This document shows, piece after piece, positions 1 to 7,617 of a stretch of 41,121 nucleotides of DNA. Every line of letters starts with the position of its first letter. Positions within the stretch are counted from its first letter, which is position 1. Position numbers and translations under genes: made by a program. Source of the DNA: an uncultured Muribaculaceae bacterium (lineage in GTDB: Bacteria > Bacteroidota > Bacteroidia > Bacteroidales > Muribaculaceae); assembly GCA_910587185.1 (NCBI GenBank), contig CAJULY010000022.1:1-41121 (forward strand). Direction: 5' to 3'. The notes below the pieces were generated by a model that was not told the DNA's origin, searched no databases, and saw only the letters and a program-made list of their open reading frames with translations.

Positions 1-39
1 CGACTGGAATTTAGATATTTAACAGCATGATTTCAATTT

Positions 40-270
40 TTGTCATCTACTAAAAAAAAGATGATTTGGCATATTACACACTCCACTGACGCAATTTTCA
101 TAGTACCGCGTGCCGTAAAGAAATGGCAAACAATTCTTGGCCCGATCTGGCATCGGTTGGAGCAAGAGGATAGAATAGTAATAGGAAAAAATCCTCTAAA
201 TCAATCTCTCACTAAGAACAATCTCGGCGAGGAACAATACTGTAAGATTATCAATCATCTGAAAAAATAA
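40..270 (+). CDS. Unassigned small ORF, about 69-76 aa
   Basis: I do not recognise this protein. The frame is open from just after a TGA at 28-30. The first possible start is TTG at 40, but ATG at 61 (giving 69 aa, beginning MIWHITHSTDAIF) is the more natural choice. It is Lys/Asn-rich and mildly basic, with no signal peptide, membrane helix or metal motif. The stop is followed within 10 bp by a strong hairpin (279-314), which suggests that transcription really ends here. The nine codons before the TGA at 28-30 (RLEFRYLTA) could be the end of a gene entering from the left. This ORF may therefore be a short downstream gene, the 3' end of a decayed gene, or non-coding. I saw no promoter inside the window. 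Confidence 0.35.
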   Translation: MSSTKKKMIWHITHSTDAIFIVPRAVKKWQTILGPIWHRLEQEDRIVIGKNPLNQSLTKNNLGEEQYCKIINHLKK

Positions 271-278
271 AATGATAA

Positions 279-314
279 AAGGGCCGGATGGGAAAAAAGA
301 AACATCCGGCCCTT
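279..314. terminator. Bidirectional Rho-independent terminator
   Basis: The 12-bp perfect stem AAGGGCCGGATG / CATCCGGCCCTT closes a 12-nt A-rich loop (291-302). The + strand continues into TATGTTTTATT. On the minus strand the hairpin is followed by a T-rich run (the complement of AAAATGATAAAA). It lies between the small + ORF and the minus-strand DXS fragment and can serve both. Confidence 0.85.
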
Positions 315-332
315 ATGTTTTATTGGTTGAGA

Positions 333-602
333 TTAAACGAGATCGGCTATCTGTTCGGGTGTGAGTCCGTTTGCTTTCAGCACTTCAGCGGGTTTATATC
401 TGTCAAGGAATTCTTTCTTAAGCCCAAGTACATGAACATTTGCTTTTGAAGCGCCAAGATATGCGGCGACTTTCTGTCCGAAACCTCCGTCAGTTATTCC
501 GTCTTCCAATGTGATCACCGTACTATAATCCTTCAGAGAATCAAGACATTTTGTATCAAGTTTAGAGAGACAGCGAAAATCGATAAGTGTCTCAAACACC
601 AC
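333..602 (-). pseudogene. C-terminal fragment of a 1-deoxy-D-xylulose-5-phosphate synthase-like gene
   Basis: The 89 residues match only the C-terminal transketolase domain of DXS-type enzymes: an IDFRCLSKLDTKCLDSL segment (in the place of the usual DFRFLKPLD), then VITLEDGITDGGFGQKVAAY and a short tail. Full DXS proteins are about 590-640 aa, so the pyrophosphate-binding and pyrimidine-binding domains are absent. The frame runs back to a TGA at 624-626, with GTG codons at 602 and 599 as the only plausible starts. No DXS-like sequence continues upstream in this frame. The preserved frame suggests recent truncation or a rearrangement joint. It looks more like the shorter second DXS paralogue of Bacteroidales than the canonical housekeeping copy, but that is from memory. 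It is very unlikely to be an active enzyme. Confidence 0.7.
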
Positions 603-674
603 TACCGGTTGCTCACCGACTGCTCACTGGAATTATCAGAAAAAATGATACCCGGTTGCATTTCATTTGTTTGA

Positions 675-706
675 TTTGTAGGGGTTGCAATTATTTGCTA
701 ATTTTG
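675..706 (+). promoter_or_regulatory. Sigma-ABfr promoter of the metal-efflux operon
   Basis: A TTTG -33 box (675-678), a 20-bp spacer and a TAATTTTG -7 box (699-706) match the Bacteroidetes consensus TTTG-N19-21-TAnnTTTG exactly. The expected transcription start is about 711-714, which falls on the ATG at 713. Confidence 0.75.
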
Positions 707-721
707 TAACGCATGCGTTAC
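706..721. promoter_or_regulatory. 16-bp perfect palindrome, candidate operator
   Basis: GTAACGCATGCGTTAC is its own reverse complement. It begins at the last base of the -7 box and covers the predicted transcription start and the ATG at 713. A dimeric repressor bound here would block RNA polymerase. The position and symmetry are seen directly; that it is an operator, and for which regulator, is inference. No regulator gene lies next to it. Confidence 0.5.
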
Positions 722-1165
722 GTTTTATCCATAATCAAGTGTCTTGCTATAGCCATAATTCTTTTGACGGAACTTATGGCGGGTATGTTGCAGTTTCATT
801 CACATGATTGTCTCGGGCATGCAAAGTTTGCCACATCGGTTTTAAATCATGCCGTAGGTTGCACTCTTGATCATGATGCACACGTGCCTGTTTCACCGCA
901 ATCTCCGATGGGAGGGGAGCATGAAAGCTGTGGTATGCATATTGATAAATGTGATATAAATCCCTCAGGTGAGAATTACCTGAGCCATATTGTTCATCCT
1001 GCAATAGCCGATCCTATTATTTTTTCTCCATCAGATAATGAAATTCAAGAGGTTTCGCTTGAGGGTCAGTGGGGAAACCGATTAGTATTAAAGAAGTTAA
1101 AATACTTGATAAGGGTTGTGGAGCCTAAACGGGGATCTCCGACTGCTGAGTACTCTCTCTGTTGA
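713..1165 (+). CDS. Small His/Cys-rich exported protein at head of metal-efflux operon
   Basis: This 150-aa protein has an N-terminal hydrophobic segment (residues about 4-25, IIKCLAIAIILLTELMAGML) that looks like a signal peptide or anchor. A His/Cys-rich stretch follows, with FHSHDC, VGCTLDHDAH and HESCGMHIDKC between about residues 28 and 84. These look like metal ligands. Small proteins of this type precede RND metal-efflux genes in other Bacteroidales; I believe the family is DUF6769, but this is from memory. It sits 35 bp upstream of the adaptor gene and shares its promoter. A periplasmic metal chaperone, sensor or buffer role is inference. The ATG at 713 lies at the predicted transcription start, so the mRNA may be leaderless; ATG 776 is an alternative but would remove most of the signal peptide. 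Confidence 0.75.
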   Translation: MRYVLSIIKCLAIAIILLTELMAGMLQFHSHDCLGHAKFATSVLNHAVGCTLDHDAHVPVSPQSPMGGEHESCGMHIDKCDINPSGENYLSHIVHPAIADPIIFSPSDNEIQEVSLEGQWGNRLVLKKLKYLIRVVEPKRGSPTAEYSLC

Positions 1166-1200
1166 TACACTATTTCTAACAATCAAAACATTTTTGAACA

Positions 1201-2352
1201 ATGAACTGCAAATATACTGTTATTGCGGCTGCAATTTCATTTTCCTTTATGACTTTTGGCTGCAGACATGCTGAAAAAAACGAATTGGCTCATGATCATT
1301 CTCATGAAGCTGCCGAGGAAGGACATTCGGATGACAAACATTCCGACGATGAAATCATCGTAGAACCCGAGACCGCCGAAAAATTCGGAATCAAAACAAC
1401 TGTAATTGAACCCATGGCTTTCAGCAGTGGAATTCAGGTGACCGGACAGCTCCTGACTCCATCTTCAGACGAAGCGGTGGTTTCCGCATCGACAAGCGGC
1501 ATACTTACCTTGTCCTCTTCTCTAACAATAGGATCAAAGGTGTCCGCAGGACAACAACTCGGAAGGATTGCCGCAAAATCAGCTTCGGGAGATGATCCGA
1601 ATGCGATGGCCAAAGCCGATATCGCTACTGCCAAACGCGAGGTTGAACGGCTCAAACCACTACTTGATGAAGGAATTGTCACCAAAGCAGATTATAACTC
1701 GGCTCTTGCCGCCTATGAGAGGGCTAAGGCTTCATTCAGCCATGCGGCAGTCGCCGGCACGGTAAAATCACCTATTTCCGGCACTATTACACAAATGCTG
1801 GCTAATACGGGACAGTTCGTCGAGACCGGCACTCCCCTCGCCAGAATAGTTCAAAACCGCCATCTTGTGCTGCGTGTGGATCTTCCGGAAAAATACCGAT
1901 CTCAGCTTTCGTCGATTTCCGGTGCCGAGATAAGAACCGCTGCGGGAGATGACTGGACCGCTTTAGCAGAATTATCCGGTAAAAAGATAGATTCAAATGA
2001 ATTTCCCGTGCAGACAGGCTACATACCTTTGTTTTACAGCTTCACCAACAATGGTCACTTCTCTTCGGGAAGTTTCGTTGAAGTCAATCTCACAGGCACT
2101 CCCGACGACAGTCAGCTTGTGATTCCCGTATCGTCTATAATCGAGCAGCAGGGGGAGAATTATGTTTATGTCAAGGTCGGCGACCACGGGTACGAAAAAC
2201 GTCATATTGTTATTTCAGGGCGTTCAGGTGATAAAGTTTCAGTGAGCTCCGGACTTAAGACCGGCGATGAACTTGTAACGGAAGGTGCTACCGTGGTGAA
2301 AATGGCAGAGTCATCAGGCGCTGTTCCTGAAGGCCATTCCCACAATCATTAA
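1201..2352 (+). CDS. RND efflux periplasmic adaptor (membrane fusion protein), CusB/CzcB type
   Basis: This adaptor should bridge the inner-membrane pump and the outer-membrane channel of a heavy-metal efflux complex. The 383-aa protein is a probable lipoprotein, with the lipobox ending at C21 (FMTFGC). A His/Asp-rich tail follows (HDHSHEAAEEGHSDDKHSDDE, about residues 31-51), then a barrel-sandwich lipoyl half (VSASTSGILTLSSSLTIGSK), a short alpha-hairpin (about 140-180), the second lipoyl half (VKSPISGTITQMLANTGQFV) and beta-barrel and membrane-proximal domains. The C-terminus ends EGHSHNH. The His clusters fit binding of Zn, Co or Ni rather than a Met-based Cu(I)/Ag(I) site. The gene is 23 bp upstream of the pump gene. 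The exact metal is not determined by the sequence. Confidence 0.9.
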   Translation: MNCKYTVIAAAISFSFMTFGCRHAEKNELAHDHSHEAAEEGHSDDKHSDDEIIVEPETAEKFGIKTTVIEPMAFSSGIQVTGQLLTPSSDEAVVSASTSGILTLSSSLTIGSKVSAGQQLGRIAAKSASGDDPNAMAKADIATAKREVERLKPLLDEGIVTKADYNSALAAYERAKASFSHAAVAGTVKSPISGTITQMLANTGQFVETGTPLARIVQNRHLVLRVDLPEKYRSQLSSISGAEIRTAAGDDWTALAELSGKKIDSNEFPVQTGYIPLFYSFTNNGHFSSGSFVEVNLTGTPDDSQLVIPVSSIIEQQGENYVYVKVGDHGYEKRHIVISGRSGDKVSVSSGLKTGDELVTEGATVVKMAESSGAVPEGHSHNH

Positions 2353-2375
2353 TTGAATCTGTCAAATTTTGTAAT

Positions 2376-5300
2376 ATGCTTAACAGAATAATCCGCTATT
2401 CTCTTGACAACCGGGCAATGACATTGTTTGTGACGGGTCTGTTGCTGATATGGGGATGCTATTCGATCGTCAAGAGCGATGTCGATATATTCCCGGATCT
2501 AAACGCACCTACTGTTGTTGTCATGACCGAAGCTGCCGGTCTGGCTCCTGAGGAAGTAGAAAAAACAGTCACTTACCCTATAGAAACCGCTCTTAACGGA
2601 GCGAAAGATGTGAGAAGGGTCCGTTCCTCTTCCGCCGCCGGATTCTCGGTAGTTTGGGTGGAATTTGACTGGGATGCAAATCCGAATATCGCCCGACAGA
2701 CCGTCTCTGAACGGCTGATGAGTGTCAGCGAGAAACTGCCGCAGGGAGTCGGCACACCAACTCTTGGGCCGCAGTCATCCATTCTTGGAGAGATGATGAT
2801 TATCGGACTGACATCGAGTTCCATGGACTCCGTGGATATGACGCGATTGAGAACGATCGCAGACCGTAATATAGTTCCCCGATTACTTTCTCTGGGGGGC
2901 GTCTCGCAGGTTTCCGTGCTCGGCGGAGATGTAGCGCAGCTTCAGATCAAGCTTGATCCGGAAAGAATGCGTGCGTGTGGTGTAACACTTGATGAGGTGC
3001 GTGCCGCGGCAGCCGGTATTAATGACAATGTGTCGGGTGGCGTCATCTATGATTATGGCAATGAATACTTGGTCAAAGGCGATGTCAGAACCTCTTCCAT
3101 TGATGAAATCGGTAAAAGTGTGGTAAAAAGCGATGATAACGGACTTGTCACCATTAATGATATCGCAACGGTCGAAATCGGAGCTGAAGCGCCCAGACTT
3201 GGTGTAGCTTCCGAGAAAACCGCACCTGCAGTTTTGGTCACCGTCACCAAACAGCAGTCTGTATCCACGATAGAACTGACGAAAGAAATAGATTCGACGC
3301 TTGACGAGCTGCGTCCTACTCTGCCGAAATGTGTGAAGATCTCGACCGATATATTTCGCCAGAGTGATTTCATAGACAACTCCATCAGCAATCTTCAGGT
3401 ATCATTGCTTGAAGGAGCGCTTTTCGTGATCATTGTCCTGTTTTTCTTCCTGATGAATCTGCGCACAACGCTCATCTCACTGATTGCATTGCCGCTGTCA
3501 ATCGTAGTTACTGTGATTTTGCTGAACGCTTTTGGCTTGACCATAAACACGATGAGTCTGGGAGGAATCGCAATAGCAATAGGTTCGCTGGTTGATGACG
3601 CTATTGTCGATGTGGAAAACGTGTACAAACGCATACGCCAAAACCGTCTTTTGCCTGAGGCATCACGTCAAAGCACTATCAGCATCGTTTATGAGGCGTC
3701 GCGAGAAGTCAGATTGCCGATTCTCAATTCCACACTGATAATAATTGTCAGTTTCCTGCCCCTATTTTTCCTTTCAGGCATAGAAGGGCGCATGCTGGTT
3801 CCACTGGGAATATCTTTCATAATTTCCCTTGTTGCGTCAACAATTGTCGCGCTGACGGTTACTCCGGTTCTCTGCAGCTATCTTCTCGGAGGAGATAAAA
3901 TAAAAAACGAGAGTCTCAAAGAACCGTTTGTCACGGCAAAATTGCTTAAAGGCTACAGCAGGTCGCTTCTATGGGTGTTGAATCATAAAAAGACCGTTCT
4001 TGGATTTACCGGGGCGTTGTTTGTTCTGTCTCTATGTCTTTTCCCGTTACTCGGACGAAGCTTTCTGCCTCCCTTCAACGAGGGATCGATGACCATAAAT
4101 GTCAGCGCTCTTCCGGGAATATCTCTGGAAGAGAGTGACCGCATTGGACGTAGGGCCGAAGAGATAATACTTTCCATACCGGAGGTAAAAACCGTAGCGA
4201 GAAAAACGGGGCGTGCCGAACTTGACGAACACTCGCTCGGAGTGAATGTATCGGAAATCGAAGCACCCTACGAACTCTCGGACCGCTCGCGAAACGAAAT
4301 GGTCAGAGAACTGCGTCAGAAACTCGGTGAGCTGCCCGGAGTGAACATTGAGATCGGGCAGCCTATTTCCCATCGTATCGATGCTATGCTCTCCGGAACG
4401 GAAGCTCAGATTGCAATAAAAGTATTCGGTGACGATCTCCAGCAACTTTACAGGACTGCGAGCGGAATAAAAAAAGCTATCGGTGAGGTGCCCGGTATTG
4501 TAGATGTCAATGTCGAGCAGCAGATCGGGCGTCCGCAACTTGATATCCGGCCAAAGAGGGAAATGATGGCCCGATATGGCATAACCAATGATGCTTTTCT
4601 GACTTTTGTCAGGACAATGCTCGGAGGAGAGGCAGTGTCGCAGATATATGAAAAAGGTTTTCCTTACGATGTGGTGGTCAAAGTGAAAGACGACGCTCGA
4701 GAAAAGATCTCGGATGTAGGGAATCTTCTGATAGACAGCAATACAGGCAAAATACCGCTTAGCTATGTAGCCGACATCGTCTCCACCGATGGCCCTAACA
4801 CGATTTATCGTGAGAATGTGTGTCGCCGTATAGTCATCTCTGCCAATGTTGACAACGGCGATCTGCGTGGAGCTGTTGACCGGATAAAAGAAGAGATTGA
4901 AAAGGACGTAGTCCTTCCCGATGGATATTTTGTGGAATATGGCGGTCAGTTTGAAAGTGAGGCTGCCGCTTCGCGAACTCTTTCGCTTGCATCTTTGGGC
5001 GCTATTCTTTTGATTTTCTTCATTCTCATGCATGAATACCGCAGTTGGCGACAGTCACTAATAATTCTCGTTAATATGCCGTTGGCGCTTATCGGCGGAA
5101 TTCTTATACTTGTCATCACCGGAGGAGAGCTGAATATTCCGGCTATAATCGGATTTATCTCTCTGATGGGTGTAGCGACCCGAAACGGTATGTTGCTTAT
5201 GTCGCGTTACAATAGTCTGAAGAAAAATCATATCGGATTATCGGAAAGAATTGCCAAAGGTTCATGTGACCGTCTGACACCTATAATCATGACTGCACTC

Positions 5301-5477
5301 ACTTCGTCGTTGGCTCTGATTCCTCTTGCCTTGCGCAGTTCGGAGCCGGGCAACGAAATTCAATCGCCTATGGCGATGGTCATTCTCGGAGGACTGTTGA
5401 CATCGACATTCCTTAATATCTTTGTGGTGCCGATTCTTTATCAGATAACAGAAAAAAGAACGAAAAACAATGAATAA
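2376..5477 (+). CDS. Heavy-metal efflux RND pump, CusA/CzcA family
   Basis: The 1033-aa inner-membrane proton/metal antiporter has the normal RND length and layout: TM1 at residues about 13-30, a large periplasmic loop, a TM2-TM6 cluster (about 340-500), a second loop, and TM8-TM12 (about 870-1020). The TM4 signature is AIAIGSLVDDAIVDVEN, with acidic residues in the proton-relay position. Aligned by eye to E. coli CusA from memory, the three Met ligands of the Cu(I)/Ag(I) site appear replaced: the contexts are INVSALPGIS, TGRAELDEHSLGVNVSE and HRIDAMLSG. A divalent-metal substrate is therefore more likely. The stop overlaps the start of the channel gene by 8 bp, implying translational coupling. 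The family is certain; the metal is inference. Confidence 0.93.
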   Translation: MLNRIIRYSLDNRAMTLFVTGLLLIWGCYSIVKSDVDIFPDLNAPTVVVMTEAAGLAPEEVEKTVTYPIETALNGAKDVRRVRSSSAAGFSVVWVEFDWDANPNIARQTVSERLMSVSEKLPQGVGTPTLGPQSSILGEMMIIGLTSSSMDSVDMTRLRTIADRNIVPRLLSLGGVSQVSVLGGDVAQLQIKLDPERMRACGVTLDEVRAAAAGINDNVSGGVIYDYGNEYLVKGDVRTSSIDEIGKSVVKSDDNGLVTINDIATVEIGAEAPRLGVASEKTAPAVLVTVTKQQSVSTIELTKEIDSTLDELRPTLPKCVKISTDIFRQSDFIDNSISNLQVSLLEGALFVIIVLFFFLMNLRTTLISLIALPLSIVVTVILLNAFGLTINTMSLGGIAIAIGSLVDDAIVDVENVYKRIRQNRLLPEASRQSTISIVYEASREVRLPILNSTLIIIVSFLPLFFLSGIEGRMLVPLGISFIISLVASTIVALTVTPVLCSYLLGGDKIKNESLKEPFVTAKLLKGYSRSLLWVLNHKKTVLGFTGALFVLSLCLFPLLGRSFLPPFNEGSMTINVSALPGISLEESDRIGRRAEEIILSIPEVKTVARKTGRAELDEHSLGVNVSEIEAPYELSDRSRNEMVRELRQKLGELPGVNIEIGQPISHRIDAMLSGTEAQIAIKVFGDDLQQLYRTASGIKKAIGEVPGIVDVNVEQQIGRPQLDIRPKREMMARYGITNDAFLTFVRTMLGGEAVSQIYEKGFPYDVVVKVKDDAREKISDVGNLLIDSNTGKIPLSYVADIVSTDGPNTIYRENVCRRIVISANVDNGDLRGAVDRIKEEIEKDVVLPDGYFVEYGGQFESEAAASRTLSLASLGAILLIFFILMHEYRSWRQSLIILVNMPLALIGGILILVITGGELNIPAIIGFISLMGVATRNGMLLMSRYNSLKKNHIGLSERIAKGSCDRLTPIIMTALTSSLALIPLALRSSEPGNEIQSPMAMVILGGLLTSTFLNIFVVPILYQITEKRTKNNE

Positions 5478-6678
5478 ATCAGCCATATTACTTTTTTCTT
5501 TCATAGGTATTGGCCATTTTTTGTCGGCCGCTTCATCGGTCGATATTGACTCTCTCGTCAGCCTGATCTCAGCCAATAACGGATCTTTCCCACAGGAACA
5601 GGCGTCCAATGCTGCAATCATTCAGTCAATGAAGACCGAAAACAATCTGCCAGATCCTGAAGTCGATTTCTCGCATGTCTGGAAGCAGAAAGGCGCAGGT
5701 ACTAAATATGATTTCGGAGTCAGTCAGAGTTTTGACTGGCCCGGGACATATTCGGCGCGCAACAAAGCTGTCCGGACAACCGCTCTCGCAATGGACTACA
5801 AGTCTCTGCAGAATCTCTGCGATCTGCGTCTGAAGATCAAGCAGACATTGTTTGAGGCCATAAATTCACATCGGAAAATATCATTATACGGTGAAGCGCT
5901 TGCCACAGTGGATTCCTTGATCCGTATTGTCGAAAGGAATGTTGAAAAGCGTGAAGTGTCTGTTCTCGATGCAAACAGACTGAGAATAGAACGAATCGGA
6001 TTCGCGACCAAATACAATGAAGCTTCCGTCGCATATAATGATGCCTGCAACAGACTCGTGGAATTTAACGGCGGGAAACCATGCGAAGATATCTTGAAAC
6101 TTATGGAAAGAGAGGAATTTTCCATGTCCCTTCGTCCGTTGGCAGAATATCTTGAAGAATGTGCTGTGTTCGATCCGCGCCTTTCCTATAATTCCATGAT
6201 GTCACAGGCTTATGGGGATCAGGCAAAGGCAGTGAGGAACAGCACACTCCCCGGATTCAGTGTCGGTTACAAACATGTCTATGAACTCGGTGACAGATTC
6301 AACGGCTTTTCCGTAGCCATGTCATTGCCGTTTTTTTCCGGAAAAGGAAAAAGAAAAGCCAAAGAGATGGAGGCGGAAGCGTTCAGGCTTGAATCGGAAT
6401 TAGGCGATATCGAAGTAAATACCCGGATAGTGAACGAACATTCCCGGGCCGGTGTCCTGAAAAAACAGATCGACGAATATTCGGCCATATTCGATAAGGA
6501 AGACCATATCCGACTGCTTAACCGGGCTTTCGAAGCCAGACAGTTGAGGATTGCCGATTATCTTTCGGATCTGATTTATTTTACCGATGCGAAAAGCGAT
6601 TTTTATGACCTTGAGTATCAATATGCGCTTCAGCTGGCATCGTTGAACAGGTTCGAATGGCTTGCCGAGGGAAAATAG
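5470..6678 (+). CDS. TolC-family outer-membrane channel of the metal-efflux complex
   Basis: The 402-aa outer-membrane efflux protein has an N-terminal signal peptide (about residues 1-20, ILLFSFIGIGHFLSAASS). The body consists of long alpha-helical segments with the OEP-type repeat structure: DFGVSQSFDWPGTYSARNKA, later a VGYKHVYELGDRFNGFSVAM beta-like segment, and a C-terminal helix ending in a YQYALQLASLNR motif. It would form the exit duct for the adaptor and pump encoded upstream. The ATG at 5470 overlaps the pump gene by 8 bp. A strong terminator follows 22 bp after the stop, closing the operon. It is slightly short for the TolC family, as is common for CzcC-like channels in Bacteroidetes. 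Confidence 0.88.
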   Translation: MNKSAILLFSFIGIGHFLSAASSVDIDSLVSLISANNGSFPQEQASNAAIIQSMKTENNLPDPEVDFSHVWKQKGAGTKYDFGVSQSFDWPGTYSARNKAVRTTALAMDYKSLQNLCDLRLKIKQTLFEAINSHRKISLYGEALATVDSLIRIVERNVEKREVSVLDANRLRIERIGFATKYNEASVAYNDACNRLVEFNGGKPCEDILKLMEREEFSMSLRPLAEYLEECAVFDPRLSYNSMMSQAYGDQAKAVRNSTLPGFSVGYKHVYELGDRFNGFSVAMSLPFFSGKGKRKAKEMEAEAFRLESELGDIEVNTRIVNEHSRAGVLKKQIDEYSAIFDKEDHIRLLNRAFEARQLRIADYLSDLIYFTDAKSDFYDLEYQYALQLASLNRFEWLAEGK

Positions 6679-6700
6679 CCTACAATAGCATAAAAACGGA

Positions 6701-6734
6701 AAACAGGAGATTCCTCATTCGGAGTCTCCTGTTT
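6701..6734 (+). terminator. Terminator of the metal-efflux operon
   Basis: The 14-bp stem AAACAGGAGATTCC / GGAGTCTCCTGTTT (one T-G wobble) has a 6-nt loop and is followed by TTCTTTT on the + strand. The A-rich left flank may also let it stop transcription leaving the ferredoxin gene on the minus strand. Confidence 0.85.
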
Positions 6735-6761
6735 TTCTTTTAACTTGTTATGTCGCTTATA

Positions 6762-6932
6762 TTATTCGCCGGGAATAATAGCTTCGCTGGGGCAAACTTC
6801 AGCACATGAACCGCATTCAATGCAAGTATCGGGATCGATGTGATAGATATCGCCTTCAGAGATAGCTTCTACGGGGCAAACGGGAAGACAAGTTCCACAA
6901 GCAACGCATTTGTCAGTAATTACGTAAGCCAT
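6762..6932 (-). CDS. 2[4Fe-4S] ferredoxin, 56 aa
   Basis: This is a small cytoplasmic electron carrier. Two complete CxxCxxCxxxCP motifs are visible, with C9/C12/C15/C19 in the first and C37/C40/C43/C47 in the second. The sequence opens MAYVITDKCVACGTCLPVCP. At 56 aa it has the typical clostridial-type ferredoxin length. It lies 121 bp downstream of the oxidoreductase gamma gene on the same strand but has its own TACTTTTG promoter in that gap. It is a natural electron acceptor for the 2-oxoacid oxidoreductase next door, and also for other enzymes; the partner assignment is inference from position. Confidence 0.93.
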   Translation of the reverse strand: MAYVITDKCVACGTCLPVCPVEAISEGDIYHIDPDTCIECGSCAEVCPSEAIIPGE

Positions 6933-6984
6933 GATTGATAATTTTTAGTTGAATGAATTTTTACTGATGAAGATTTTTACAATG

Positions 6985-6992
6985 CAAAAGTA
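6985..6992 (-). promoter_or_regulatory. Promoter -7 box of the ferredoxin gene
   Basis: On the minus strand the sequence reads TACTTTTG (CAAAAGTA on the + strand), matching TAnnTTTG. A TTCG box lies 20 bp further upstream as a weak -33 element. The start codon is about 50 nt downstream. Confidence 0.6.
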
Positions 6993-7053
6993 AGTATTTT
7001 TTCCATGAAATACGAACTATTTGCAATTATTTTTAGGCTTAGAGACTCAATTT

Positions 7054-7605
7054 CTATACTTGCGGAGCTGTTTTCACGAGTTCCATGCCTCTGAGGATAG
7101 CCTCACGGTTGAGCGGCAAGAGATGATGATGACGCTCAGGGAGCGCTTTCTTCAAACCTTTCATCACAGATTCGATGTCAACGACGGGATTTACCTTCAG
7201 AAGGGCCCCGAGTATAATCATGTTGTAAGTCTTGGCGTTTTTCATCTCGATAGCTGCCTCCATCGCCTCTACCGGAACGATAGTGATATCCTCGCGTGTA
7301 GGTTTACGGTGGATTCCGTAAGGGTCATATATCAGGACTCCTCCCGGTTTCACCTTGGATTCAAACTTGTCGAGACTCTGTTGGTTCAGTATGACAGCTG
7401 TATCAAATGCGTCAAGAACGGGAGAGCTGATGGGTGTATCGGAAAGGACCACGGTCACATTGGCAGTTCCTCCTCGTTGTTCAGGTCCGTATGAAGGCAT
7501 CCATGTAACCTCAAGATCATCCATCAGTCCGGCATAAGCCAGAATCTTTCCCATGGATAGCACTCCCTGTCCGCCAAAACCGGCTGCAATAATTTCTTTT
7601 TTCAT
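7054..7605 (-). CDS. korC: 2-oxoacid:ferredoxin oxidoreductase, gamma subunit
   Basis: The 183-aa gamma subunit belongs to the KorC/VorA-type POR gamma domain family. The N-terminus shows the nucleotide-like loop AAGFGGQGVLSMGKIL (GFGGQG at residues 9-14), followed by WMPSYGPEQRGGTANVTVVLS, both hallmarks of the domain. It completes the four-subunit enzyme that oxidatively decarboxylates a 2-oxoacid with CoA and reduces ferredoxin. It starts 12 bp after the beta-subunit stop, so it is co-transcribed. The sequence alone does not separate a 2-oxoglutarate enzyme (Kor) from a branched-chain 2-oxoacid enzyme (Vor); Bacteroidales homologues carry both names. Confidence 0.88.
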   Translation of the reverse strand: MKKEIIAAGFGGQGVLSMGKILAYAGLMDDLEVTWMPSYGPEQRGGTANVTVVLSDTPISSPVLDAFDTAVILNQQSLDKFESKVKPGGVLIYDPYGIHRKPTREDITIVPVEAMEAAIEMKNAKTYNMIILGALLKVNPVVDIESVMKGLKKALPERHHHLLPLNREAILRGMELVKTAPQV

Positions 7606-7617
7606 CTGTGGAGTTCT

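Noticed and set aside
4047..5033. Long open frame on the minus strand inside the RND pump gene
   Set aside because: It is fully antisense to a conserved pump gene, its product has no recognisable domain, and it has no promoter. It is a by-product of codon usage.
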